Source: CAJXZP01 sp964195485
GTDB taxonomy: Bacteria > Bacteroidota > Bacteroidia > Flavobacteriales_G > Salibacteraceae
DNA length: 23,506 nt
Direction of reading: 5' to 3'
NCBI GenBank assembly: GCA_964195485.1
Contig: CAXMPG010000038.1
Span: 1-23,506 of the forward strand
Part shown: piece after piece, positions 1 to 6,796 of the stretch
How the letters are laid out: each line of letters begins with the position of its first letter
Numbering within the stretch: position 1 is the first letter of the stretch
Program-made: the position numbers and the translations under genes
The notes under the pieces: model-generated
The model's input: the letters and a program-made list of their open reading frames with translations, nothing else
What the model was told of the DNA's origin: nothing
The model's database searches: none

Positions 1-1
1 T

Positions 2-553
2 CTAGACCTTGGTTTACTCCATTCAACGGATAAAAAAAAGAACCATACCGTAGATAAATGGGCGGATAAAATTGCCATTTACGCTTCCAAAGGGGTTAAA
101 AACACCGAAGAAAAAAAAGTAAAAACTAAGAACAAGGTATCCAACTTGGAACGATTAGTGGCTCGTTTAAGAAACCAATACAAAACAGATAATGTAGCGT
201 TGATGTTTTTCGTAAATGGATATTATGAAACCACGCGTTCTGCTTCTTACCACACCTATTCAAACGGTCCAGAGGTAGAGTATTCTATCATCACTAATAA
301 AAACCCGGCCGTAGTTGCCCATGAGTTCTTACACCTTTTTGGAGGAGTCGACTTGTACCCTGGCTCCTACCACAACTTTAATTACGAGGAAATTGAAGAA
401 ACATATCCCAACGAAATAATGCGTATTCAACATAAGCCATTGAACGCATTAATGCTTTCGCCAATTACAAAATACTACATTGGTTGGGCTAATGATTTAG
501 ATCATGACAATACCCGTCTACTCTATCATAAATATAATGTGATAGCTTATTAA
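2..553 (+). CDS. Zinc metalloprotease, metzincin-like (5' end outside window)
   Basis: The frame is open from base 2 to the TAA at 551-553, so the window holds only the C-terminal 183 codons or so; no start is visible. The key motif is HEFLHLFGGVDLYP, a zinc-binding HExxHxxGxxD signature typical of metzincin-like peptidases: two His and a third acidic ligand bind zinc, and Glu is the catalytic base. Further on, an Ile-Met followed by LSPITKYYIGW could supply the Met-turn and the end of the domain. A Lys/Glu-rich stretch precedes the catalytic part. Substrate and localisation cannot be judged without the N-terminus. Its stop codon overlaps the stop of acr3 on the other strand, so the two genes converge with no space for a terminator. 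Family assignment rests on the motif alone. Confidence 0.7.
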   Translation, partial: LDLGLLHSTDKKKNHTVDKWADKIAIYASKGVKNTEEKKVKTKNKVSNLERLVARLRNQYKTDNVALMFFVNGYYETTRSASYHTYSNGPEVEYSIITNKNPAVVAHEFLHLFGGVDLYPGSYHNFNYEEIEETYPNEIMRIQHKPLNALMLSPITKYYIGWANDLDHDNTRLLYHKYNVIAY

Positions 554-1599
554 TTAATCGTAGCTGGATAGTATTTCTTCTTCAACCAAAAGGCAACTCT
601 CACTAAAATAATCAAAGCTGGCACTTCCACCAACGGTCCAATTACTCCGGCAAACGCTTCTCCTGAATTCAATCCGAAAACTGCGATTGCTACCGCAATG
701 GCTAGTTCAAAGTTGTTTCCAGTAGCGGTAAAAGAAATAGACGCATTTTTAGCATAATCTGCGCCTAACATTCTACTTATAAAGAAGCTAGCAATAAACA
801 TTATGAAGAAATAAATCAATAATGGAATCGCTATTCTTACCACATCCATAGGGATTTCAACAATCAGTTCTCCTTTTAACGAGAACATTAAAACGATGGT
901 AAAAAGCAAAGCAATTAATGTGATTGGAGAAATTTTTGGAATAAACTGTGTGCGATACCACTCTTCTCCTTTCATAGGAACTAATACCGCTCTGGTAAGA
1001 ATTCCTAGTAAAAATGGAATACCTAAATAAATGGCTACACTTTCAGCAATTGTAAGGATAGAGATATCGACAATAGCACCTTCAAACCCAAAGTATGGAG
1101 GTAGAATGGTTATGAATAACCACGCATAAAAGCTGTATGCAAATACCTGAAAAATACTATTCAGTGCAACTAAAGCAGCTCCGTACTCACTACTTCCATC
1201 GGCTAAATCATTCCAAACCAACACCATTGCAATACATCTAGCTAAACCAATTAGTATAACCCCAACCATGTATTCTGGATAATCTTGTAAAAAAATTAAT
1301 GCCAAGGCAAACATTAACACCGGTCCAATAATCCAATTCATTACTAATGAAACCGAAAGTAATTTGACATCCATAAAAACCTTTGGTAAAAGGGCGTAAT
1401 TCACTTTTGCCAATGGTGGATACATCATTAATATTAGGCCAATTGCTAACGGAATATTAGTCGTTCCGCTACTCATGTTATTAATACCATCGGCTACCGA
1501 AGGTATAAAATACCCTAAGCCAACACCTATTCCCATGGCAAGGAATATCCATAGTGTTAAATTAGAATCTAGAAAATTTAATTTTTTTGGAGTACTCAT
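550..1599 (-). CDS. acr3: Arsenite efflux transporter Acr3
   Basis: Inner-membrane exporter of arsenite, the final step of arsenic detoxification. The 349-residue protein is almost wholly hydrophobic with about ten membrane segments, the usual size of ACR3 (bile acid/arsenite/riboflavin transporter superfamily). The two functionally important residues are present: Cys122 in the GLARCIAMVLVWNDLA segment and Glu325 in GPLVEVPALI, corresponding to the conserved Cys and Glu of characterised Acr3 proteins. The ATG follows the arsC stop directly (TAAATG on the minus strand, no gap), so translational coupling with arsC is likely. The stop codon overlaps that of the convergent metalloprotease gene. 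It is Acr3 rather than ArsB: the GLARCIAMVLVW block is diagnostic. Confidence 0.95.
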   Translation of the reverse strand: MSTPKKLNFLDSNLTLWIFLAMGIGVGLGYFIPSVADGINNMSSGTTNIPLAIGLILMMYPPLAKVNYALLPKVFMDVKLLSVSLVMNWIIGPVLMFALALIFLQDYPEYMVGVILIGLARCIAMVLVWNDLADGSSEYGAALVALNSIFQVFAYSFYAWLFITILPPYFGFEGAIVDISILTIAESVAIYLGIPFLLGILTRAVLVPMKGEEWYRTQFIPKISPITLIALLFTIVLMFSLKGELIVEIPMDVVRIAIPLLIYFFIMFIASFFISRMLGADYAKNASISFTATGNNFELAIAVAIAVFGLNSGEAFAGVIGPLVEVPALIILVRVAFWLKKKYYPATIN

Positions 1600-2196
1600 T
1601 TATTGAATTTTTGAAAATACGTAAAACATTTCTGAAGCAATTTGAAACGAACGTTCATCGTATCGTCCTGCTTCTTCTGGGCTATTATCAAATGCTTTTG
1701 GATCAATATAATTAACCGATATTCTTTGTTCTGTACCAGGAATAACCGGACAGTTTTCATCGGCATGGTCACACGTCATTACGGCTGCAAAGTTTTCTAC
1801 TTGGTTAACCTCATCACTAAACAACTTAGAGAACATAACTAGTTTATCGGTTCTTAAAGCGTATTCTACTTCGTGCTTTGGATTTTCCCCTTCTTCTGCA
1901 GTAATACCAAAGCCCATGCGTTTGAGCGAGTTTACCGCTCTTTCGTTAAATGCGGTAACTTCTACTCCGCCCGATAAACACGTGGTTTCTATTGCAAAAG
2001 CATGTGATGCCACTGCCGCCCACAATTGTGAAAACTGACTTCTACGTGAATTATGCGTACAAATAAAATTTAAACGGATAGGTGCTTTTACATCCTTTTT
2101 ACGTTGAATGTAATCAATCAGAACTTGCAATACTTCCCTTCGTTCTTGAGCGATTGGTAATTGCAGTATATGTTCGATACTTGAATCTAATGTCAT
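1600..2196 (-). CDS. arsC: Arsenate reductase, LMW protein tyrosine phosphatase type
   Basis: Cytoplasmic reduction of arsenate to arsenite, which Acr3 then exports. Residues 1-38 are a helical N-terminal extension; from about 40 the LMW-PTP fold begins with the CX5R loop CTHNSRR (Cys46, Arg52). The redox relay of the thioredoxin-coupled class is present: Cys142 and Cys149 in TCDHADENCP, with the same seven-residue spacing as Cys82/Cys89 of S. aureus ArsC. This points to a thioredoxin-linked reductase rather than a plain phosphatase. At 198 residues it is longer than the roughly 131 of the S. aureus enzyme because of the N-terminal extension, whose role is unknown. It is coupled to acr3 downstream. 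The 231-base gap upstream contains hairpins, so it may be partly uncoupled from the arsR transcript. Confidence 0.9.
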   Translation of the reverse strand: MTLDSSIEHILQLPIAQERREVLQVLIDYIQRKKDVKAPIRLNFICTHNSRRSQFSQLWAAVASHAFAIETTCLSGGVEVTAFNERAVNSLKRMGFGITAEEGENPKHEVEYALRTDKLVMFSKLFSDEVNQVENFAAVMTCDHADENCPVIPGTEQRISVNYIDPKAFDNSPEEAGRYDERSFQIASEMFYVFSKIQ

Positions 2197-2225
2197 TTAT
2201 GAATTTCTAGTTTCTCAATAAAAAA

Positions 2226-2251
2226 CTAGGAAGATTAATAAACCTCCCTAG
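2226..2251 (-). terminator. Hairpin with T-run upstream of arsC
   Basis: CTAGG (2226-2230) pairs with CCTAG (2247-2251). On the minus strand the stem is followed by six T (2220-2225); the plus strand also has a T-run after it. It looks like an intrinsic, possibly bidirectional terminator or attenuator between the DUF6428-like gene and arsC. The stem is short and AT-flanked, so termination may be partial. Confidence 0.5.
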
Positions 2252-2276
2252 CCTATTTTTTTTCTTGTAATAAATC

Positions 2277-2308
2277 CTCCGTTCACTTCTACAAGTGAAA
2301 TTACGGAG
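2277..2308. other. Strong stem-loop in arsC upstream region
   Basis: CTCCGT (2277-2282) pairs with ACGGAG (2303-2308), and the adjoining TCACTT (2283-2288) pairs with AAGTGA (2293-2298) around the loop CTAC. The result is a 12-bp stem with a one-sided AATT bulge. No T-run follows on the minus strand, so it is not an obvious terminator. It could be an RNA structure affecting arsC-acr3 expression or mRNA stability. Confidence 0.5.
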
Positions 2309-2378
2309 TAATTTTAATAACAGCTTCGGTAGGAACTGTCTTTACTTTATATAAACTTCAGCTGTCAACCTCTCTAGC

Positions 2379-2417
2379 CCCCTTCTACTTCGACAAGCTC
2401 AGCACAAGTCCAAGGGG
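2379..2417. repeat. Hairpin-forming intergenic repeat after the DUF6428-like gene
   Basis: CCCCTT (2379-2384) pairs with AAGGGG (2412-2417), and the inner ACTT (2387-2390) pairs with AAGT (2406-2409). The centre reads TTCGACAAGCTCAGC, which resembles a short dispersed intergenic repeat common in Bacteroidota genomes (from memory, not checked). It lies 11 bases beyond the DUF6428-like stop codon and may protect the transcript end. Confidence 0.5.
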
Positions 2418-2427
2418 TAACAAAAAT

Positions 2428-2904
2428 TTAGCAACAACCGTTACCAGGAACGCAAGCGGTTACTTCTTCACCACCAATGCTAGCCAACTCTACCTTTGAC
2501 TTTTCAGCTGGAATACCACATTGGTCTTTCGCTAAACAATCGGTCATGGTGTTTTGAAGTAAAAATTTTGCGCCATCAAATTCAAGCTCGTATTTACCAA
2601 TAGTCATCTCTTGGTATTCTACTTCAATCTCGGCATCTTCTATACCTAAAACCTTTTCTGATAATTGAATGATATCCAATAATCTGGATGGTTTTAACTT
2701 ATGATCTAAATCCTTACCGTCTTCCCATAATTGGAAATTGATTTTATTTTCAGTTCTAATAGTTCCTCCGCAATCAATAAAATTCTTGGTAATAACGCCC
2801 ACTTCCGTTACATGAAAATGGTCTGGAACAAAGCTTTCATCTGGTAATTGAAACCGTAATTTACTAATACTAGGTAATACGGCTTTTACATCTGATAATC
2901 TCAT
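2428..2904 (-). CDS. DUF6428-like Cys-rich ars-cluster protein
   Basis: A 158-residue protein of unknown function. From memory it matches the family annotated DUF6428, often seen beside arsR in Bacteroidota arsenic clusters. It has no signal peptide or membrane segment and is therefore probably cytoplasmic. Six cysteines stand out: Cys45 (DCGG), Cys123 and Cys129 (DCLAKDQCG), Cys151 and the terminal pair Cys157/Cys158 (GNGCC), plus an HFH at 29-31. The C-terminal Cys cluster could bind As(III) or another soft metal, or act in thiol chemistry; this is inference from composition and context. It starts at an ATG 31 bases after the arsR stop, so both genes probably share one transcript. The family name is less certain than the gene's reality. 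Confidence 0.75.
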   Translation of the reverse strand: MRLSDVKAVLPSISKLRFQLPDESFVPDHFHVTEVGVITKNFIDCGGTIRTENKINFQLWEDGKDLDHKLKPSRLLDIIQLSEKVLGIEDAEIEVEYQEMTIGKYELEFDGAKFLLQNTMTDCLAKDQCGIPAEKSKVELASIGGEEVTACVPGNGCC

Positions 2905-2935
2905 AACTCTAATTTTTTATAGTGTCAATTTATTT

Positions 2936-3268
2936 TTAACACGCACATGAATCTGCGGTGTCGTATTGGTCAAACAAACCATTAAACAAGTCCTTTATCT
3001 CCGTCCATTTTACAGGATTAATACAATAACTTACCGAAACACCTTCAATAGTACCTTGTATTAAACCAATGTTTTTAAGCTCTTTTAAGTGCTGACTTAT
3101 AGTCGCTTGAGCTAAACCTAATTCTTCTACCAAATCTCCGTTTATGCACGCATTCGACTTAATTAAATGGTCAATTATTGCCACTCTTGCTGGATGTGCT
3201 AAAGCCTTCGCAATGACAGAAATTTCATTCTGCTTATCGGTAAATAAATCTGATCTAGTAACTCCCAT
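2936..3268 (-). CDS. arsR: Arsenical-responsive repressor, ArsR/SmtB family
   Basis: First gene of the ars cluster and its likely autorepressor. The 110-residue winged-helix protein has the ArsR core: ALAHPARVAIIDHL (about 22-35), the recognition-helix region AQATISQHLKELKNIGLI (about 53-70) and the wing that follows. It lacks the classical ELCVCDL arsenic site of E. coli ArsR. At the equivalent place it has a single Cys41 (NACINGDLVEEL), with Cys82 and a C-terminal Cys108-Ala-Cys110. A three-Cys As(III) site made of Cys41 plus the CxC tail is plausible but unproven. The ATG at 3268 sits just downstream of the promoter and dyad at 3272-3319. Arsenic rather than Cd/Zn sensing is inferred from arsC and acr3. 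Confidence 0.88.
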   Translation of the reverse strand: MGVTRSDLFTDKQNEISVIAKALAHPARVAIIDHLIKSNACINGDLVEELGLAQATISQHLKELKNIGLIQGTIEGVSVSYCINPVKWTEIKDLFNGLFDQYDTADSCAC

Positions 3269-3271
3269 GGC

Positions 3272-3319
3272 TTATTCATTGTTTCATTGCAATATTACGA
3301 TGAATAAATAAACTACCAA
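3272..3319 (-). promoter_or_regulatory. ars promoter with overlapping ArsR operator
   Basis: On the minus strand TTG (3317-3319), a 19-base spacer and TAATATTG (3290-3297, one mismatch to TAnnTTTG) form a Bacteroidota-type promoter. An imperfect dyad centred on AATATT spans 3283-3304 (18 of 22 positions symmetric) and covers the -7 element. Perfect 8-bp outer arms, TTATTCAT (3272-3279) and ATGAATAA (3300-3307), add a second dyad. Repressor binding here would block transcription, as expected for ArsR autoregulation. Confidence 0.6.
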
Positions 3320-3390
3320 GTAATTTCTAAAAATTAATTTACCTATTTAATGAAAATTACGCTATTTGGGTTCAGACCGTTTCTATAATA

Positions 3391-3412
3391 AATTAGGATT
3401 TTATTTCTAATT
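3391..3412 (-). terminator. AT-rich inverted repeat after the M1 peptidase gene
   Basis: AATTAG (3391-3396) and CTAATT (3407-3412) are perfectly complementary, extendable by two more pairs around a TTTTAT loop. It lies about 30 bases past the M1 stop. The stem is weak and no clean T-run follows on the minus strand, so a terminator role is only tentative. Confidence 0.3.
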
Positions 3413-3444
3413 CAAAGGAAGGGCTTCGCACTAAGTATCGGTAA

Positions 3445-5406
3445 TTATTTATTCAAAATAATGATTCGTTTGGTAAATTTAATATCGTCCAGAATACATT
3501 TTAAAAAGTAAACACCTTCTGGTAAACGCGTTAAATCCATATCTAAACTTTGTCCAAAACTACCATTTATTTGATGTTTTAAATCCCCATTTAAACCAAA
3601 AACCTTAACCTCTATTTCTTTATTCAAGCTACTCGAAGAGAAGTTAATTTTAAAATGTCCATTACTTGGATTTGGAAATACAGAAATTGGATTTTTTTCA
3701 AACTCATTTATTCCCACTTTAATCGCTTGGTTTTGACTAACCGTTTTCAACACCCAATTATCCGGGTCAACAAATACACTAACCACATTTTTACTGGTTG
3801 AGAATTCATACTCTTGGCGAATATATTCATTAACAACTGTGACTAAACTATCCGTACCATCATCAAAAACCAATCGAACAGATAGTGGCATTTCAAACAC
3901 GTCTCTACGACCCAGAATATTTTGCTTTTGATGAATGGCTAATTTGAAGGTGTTATTCGCATCATTTTTAAAATTATACTGGTACATCGGGAAATATTCG
4001 TCATAAATCCACTGGTTAAAAAAGTAATCCAAATCTTTACCACTAATATCTTCACAGGTTTCCTGAAAGTCTTGCGTAGTGGCAAACTTATATTCAAATT
4101 TAGGGTTTGTGCTATACGAATGAATTGCATTAAAAAACACTGTATCACCTAATACCCCTCGCAACATATGCAGTACATAGGCTCCTTTGTCGTAAATGAT
4201 GGGGTCAAAAACAGTAAATGGATTGGAAACATCATACCTATAAAGAGTTCCACCATTGGTAAACTCAAACCCTGCCATGTAAGTATGGTAGGCTGGAACA
4301 CCATCCGAACTTTCTTTATATAAAGCTTCTGCATAAGACGAAAAACCTTCGTTTAGCCATCCATGATTCCATGATTTACAGGTAATTTTATCCGCAAACC
4401 ATTGGTGCGCTAATTCATGCACCAAAAGCCAATCAAAATTGCCAATTGACATACTGTTTACAATGGAGTTTGTTTGGTTTTCAATCCCTCCATAATATCC
4501 AAGTTGGGTCATCCCGTATTTCTCATCCTTAAAAGGGTATTCTCCGAAAGTAGCCGAAAAGAAATCGATAGCTGCAGGGATATTACTCACCCCAATTTGA
4601 GCGTTTATTACATCCGCATCAAAAACATAATATTCTAAGGGCATTACATATCCTGAACCATTATATGTTTGGTTAATAACCTGATAATTAGAAATGGCCA
4701 ACATTACATAATAAGGAACTATAGGGTAGCGGTGTTCCCAGCTAAAGGTTTTTGTAGTGCCATTATCAACTACCTTTTTAAGTAGTCCATTAGAAACAGC
4801 CATCATTGGAATCGTGTTTACAATGGTATCCTTTATGGTAATATCTACAAATACAGAGTCGGCTTTATCGCTAATTCCATCTTTACAAGGCCACCACGTA
4901 TGTGCTAAATAAGGCGTAGATAATGTCGCTATAACGGGCTCATTTCCACCATGTGTTTCATAACGTAAACCCTTATATCCTCCAGCTAAAACGGGGACAC
5001 CTTGGTAAGATACAAACAATGAAAAAGTATCTCCTTGATTATAGGTATTAGCCAAATAAACGGTCAATACATTACTGCTAAAAACAAAACCAGTCCCGGC
5101 TCCCCACACGCTGTCTACCGAAAAAGTACTGTCTAAATCTAATTTAATATGATTCAAACCATTTTCTGAAGCCGTTAAACCATATTTCACTGTACCCTTA
5201 ATATATGCCGAGTCAATAGATACTTCCAAATCAAGATGATAAAAGCCGACATCAAAACTAGAGTCGTTAACTACGTATCTATATGCCTCTTGTGCTAATT
5301 CTGAAGCCTTTTCATAAGAATGAGAATGGTGATTTAATCCTTTGTTTTGTGCAATACTAGGAATGCTAATAACGATAAATAGAATATATACAAGAATGCT
5401 CTTCAT
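3445..5406 (-). CDS. Secreted M1 family aminopeptidase with T9SS C-terminal domain
   Basis: Zinc aminopeptidase releasing N-terminal residues from peptides, exported and probably surface-bound or released. I start it at the ATG at 5406, where MKSILVYILFIVISIPSIAQ forms a signal peptide; the in-frame ATG 69 bases upstream would bury that signal. This gives 653 residues. Residues about 50-240 are the N-terminal beta domain. GGIEN at 306-310 replaces the usual GAMEN substrate motif. HELAH at 330-334 with Glu353 in LNEGFSSYAE is the HExxH-x18-E zinc site. The last 80 residues or so (from ISVFPNPSNGHFKINF to the end) are a Por-secretion-type sorting domain, removed after type IX secretion. It stands alone between ars and the regulator module. 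An AT-rich inverted repeat at 3391-3412 lies beyond its stop. Confidence 0.9.
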   Translation of the reverse strand: MKSILVYILFIVISIPSIAQNKGLNHHSHSYEKASELAQEAYRYVVNDSSFDVGFYHLDLEVSIDSAYIKGTVKYGLTASENGLNHIKLDLDSTFSVDSVWGAGTGFVFSSNVLTVYLANTYNQGDTFSLFVSYQGVPVLAGGYKGLRYETHGGNEPVIATLSTPYLAHTWWPCKDGISDKADSVFVDITIKDTIVNTIPMMAVSNGLLKKVVDNGTTKTFSWEHRYPIVPYYVMLAISNYQVINQTYNGSGYVMPLEYYVFDADVINAQIGVSNIPAAIDFFSATFGEYPFKDEKYGMTQLGYYGGIENQTNSIVNSMSIGNFDWLLVHELAHQWFADKITCKSWNHGWLNEGFSSYAEALYKESSDGVPAYHTYMAGFEFTNGGTLYRYDVSNPFTVFDPIIYDKGAYVLHMLRGVLGDTVFFNAIHSYSTNPKFEYKFATTQDFQETCEDISGKDLDYFFNQWIYDEYFPMYQYNFKNDANNTFKLAIHQKQNILGRRDVFEMPLSVRLVFDDGTDSLVTVVNEYIRQEYEFSTSKNVVSVFVDPDNWVLKTVSQNQAIKVGINEFEKNPISVFPNPSNGHFKINFSSSSLNKEIEVKVFGLNGDLKHQINGSFGQSLDMDLTRLPEGVYFLKCILDDIKFTKRIIILNK

Positions 5407-5527
5407 GCTAGTATTGACGGTAAAACAACTGGAAAGTTGGCGAGCCTTAATAAATATTGATTTTTTTTTAGCCATACTTAAGTAGAAAATTCTAGTAAAT
5501 AATATTGTCCAAAGGGTTTACTCATAA

Positions 5528-5809
5528 TTAAAGGTTTAATAGTTTTTTTAACTCTGATACATAGGTCTCTAGTGCGGTTTTTCCTTCTTCCGTAATACAG
5601 CATTCTGTAAGGGGATAGTTTCCTTTAAACGATTTACGTACTTCTAAATACCCCACCTTTTGAAGCTTGGTTATTTGAACGCTCAAATTCCCTTTGGAAG
5701 CCTCCGTAACTTCAACCAGTTTCTTGAAGTCTACCCATTCTACATTGGCTAAAAAACTAATGATAGAAAGGCGTAACTCTTGGTGCAATATTGAATTAAG
5801 CTTTGCCAT
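5528..5809 (-). CDS. Winged-helix transcriptional regulator (HTH_34-like)
   Basis: A 93-residue DNA-binding protein, essentially a single winged-helix domain. HQELRLSIISFL begins the domain, EVTEASKGNLSVQITKLQKVGYLEV covers the recognition helix and following helix, and KSFKGNYPLTECCITEEGKTALETYVSELKKLL forms wing and dimer helix. This is the layout of the small MarR/ArsR-like HTH_34 family. Its ATG lies inside the end of the upstream membrane-protein gene (14-base overlap), so the two are made from one transcript and the regulator is probably translationally coupled. The likely target is the operon's own promoter, where a perfect 14-bp palindrome sits at 6392-6405. The ligand is unknown. The CC pair in the wing is notable but not enough to claim redox sensing. 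Confidence 0.8.
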   Translation of the reverse strand: MAKLNSILHQELRLSIISFLANVEWVDFKKLVEVTEASKGNLSVQITKLQKVGYLEVRKSFKGNYPLTECCITEEGKTALETYVSELKKLLNL

Positions 5810-6356
5810 TTTCTACGTTTCTTAACATTAACCCAGGAATAACATAACCTAATAATATACCTGCTGAAAACACCAAGCTTTGATAAACAGGTGCGACTAT
5901 AAATCCGGCTACAATTGCGCCTAAACCTAACACCACTCCGCCCCAAACAAAAGGTGTAAACTTTGAAATTCCTCCACTAATAAATGTGGCTAATCCTGCC
6001 GTCAATAAGATTAATGCGTGTGGTGGAAAATGATGTACTCCTGCGTAAGCGATTGCGAAAAATAAAGTGAACCCAAATCCTCCCCAGGTGAATCCCATTA
6101 TTCTATCACCAGCAGATTGTACGTTTACTTTTTTTCCTTCTTTGAATCCATAAATAATGGCAATAATTCCTCCTATAACTCCAACTACGGGCCAAACCGC
6201 CCAGAAATAATTGGTTTCTCTAAGTAAAAACTCTCCAATTCCGGCTGGGATTAGTAAACTTCCCCACAGTAAAAAATGAAATGAATTTTTAGTTAATGAC
6301 TTTCTACTTTCATTAAACATGCTTTCTATAATCTCTAAACTTTTTGCTGATTCCAT
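5796..6356 (-). CDS. Six-helix membrane protein of unknown function
   Basis: I choose the ATG at 6356 (186 residues). A TTG 33 bases upstream overlaps the promoter -7 element and would fall outside the transcript. After an amphipathic N-terminus (MESAKSLEIIESMFNESRKS), six hydrophobic segments follow: around FHFLLWGSLLIPAGIGEFLL, WAVWPVVGVIGGIIAIIYGF, GFTLFFAIAYAGVHHF, ALILLTAGLATFISGG, FVWGGVVLGLGAIVAGFIV and LVFSAGILLGYVIPGLML. No catalytic or transport motif is recognised. The gene overlaps the winged-helix regulator by 14 bases and precedes it. This membrane-protein plus small-regulator pairing suggests a sensor or response unit for membrane or envelope state, which is inference only. Confidence 0.75.
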   Translation of the reverse strand: MESAKSLEIIESMFNESRKSLTKNSFHFLLWGSLLIPAGIGEFLLRETNYFWAVWPVVGVIGGIIAIIYGFKEGKKVNVQSAGDRIMGFTWGGFGFTLFFAIAYAGVHHFPPHALILLTAGLATFISGGISKFTPFVWGGVVLGLGAIVAGFIVAPVYQSLVFSAGILLGYVIPGLMLRNVENGKA

Positions 6357-6386
6357 ACTACGTGTTGTTATTTCATTAATTCTAGG

Positions 6387-6418
6387 CAAACGTAAACTAG
6401 TTTACATTATAAACCAAA
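6387..6418 (-). promoter_or_regulatory. Promoter with palindromic operator for the membrane protein/regulator operon
   Basis: On the minus strand TTTG (6415-6418), a 20-base spacer and TACGTTTG (6387-6394) match the Bacteroidota promoter fully. The perfect palindrome GTAAACTAGTTTAC (6392-6405) fills half the spacer and overlaps the -7 element, an ideal repressor site. The start of transcription would be near 6380, about 24 bases before the chosen ATG. The adjoining winged-helix protein is the obvious candidate binder. Confidence 0.65.
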
Positions 6419-6446
6419 TATGTTATTGAATAGAATATGAACTCGT

Positions 6447-6460
6447 TTCCAGTACTGGAA
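6447..6460. promoter_or_regulatory. Second perfect 14-bp palindrome
   Basis: TTCCAGTACTGGAA is perfectly self-complementary and lies 55 bases (centre to centre) upstream of the GTAAACTAGTTTAC site. Its sequence differs from that site, so a different regulator or a chance palindrome is possible. The rest of 6461-6796 holds no gene, RNA or clear repeat that I can support; there is only a weak AAACC/GGTTT hairpin near 6745-6760. Confidence 0.35.
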
Positions 6461-6796
6461 TTGATTAACGCTCGCTACTAACTGAATAACAGCATATTGA
6501 ATTGATGAAATTTAAGTTAAAAATGCGTGTTTTAATTCTAAAAACTAAGCGCTGTGTATAGTTCACACCTCTCATACTAGACCCATTTTGCTACATTTAT
6601 TACAATCAGCATCGCTAAGATGGAGCCAAACTCGATAAATATGCATGTGGACTTTAACTGAAATAGGTATCTATTATTCTGCGTATAAATTAACCCAATA
6701 TTAGCTCGGTCTAAAGCCGCAACGCGGTGATCCTATTTGTATAAGAAACCTTTGGGGTTTTATTAGCACCAGAGATATAGACTTAAAAAAACCAAA

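Noticed and set aside
5407..5475. Longer start for the M1 aminopeptidase
   Set aside because: The extra 23 residues are Lys/Arg-rich and would place the signal peptide internally; MKSILVYILF at 5406 fits a secreted protein.
6357..6389. TTG start for the membrane protein
   Set aside because: It overlaps the -7 promoter element, so it would not be in the transcript; the ATG at 6356 is suitably placed.
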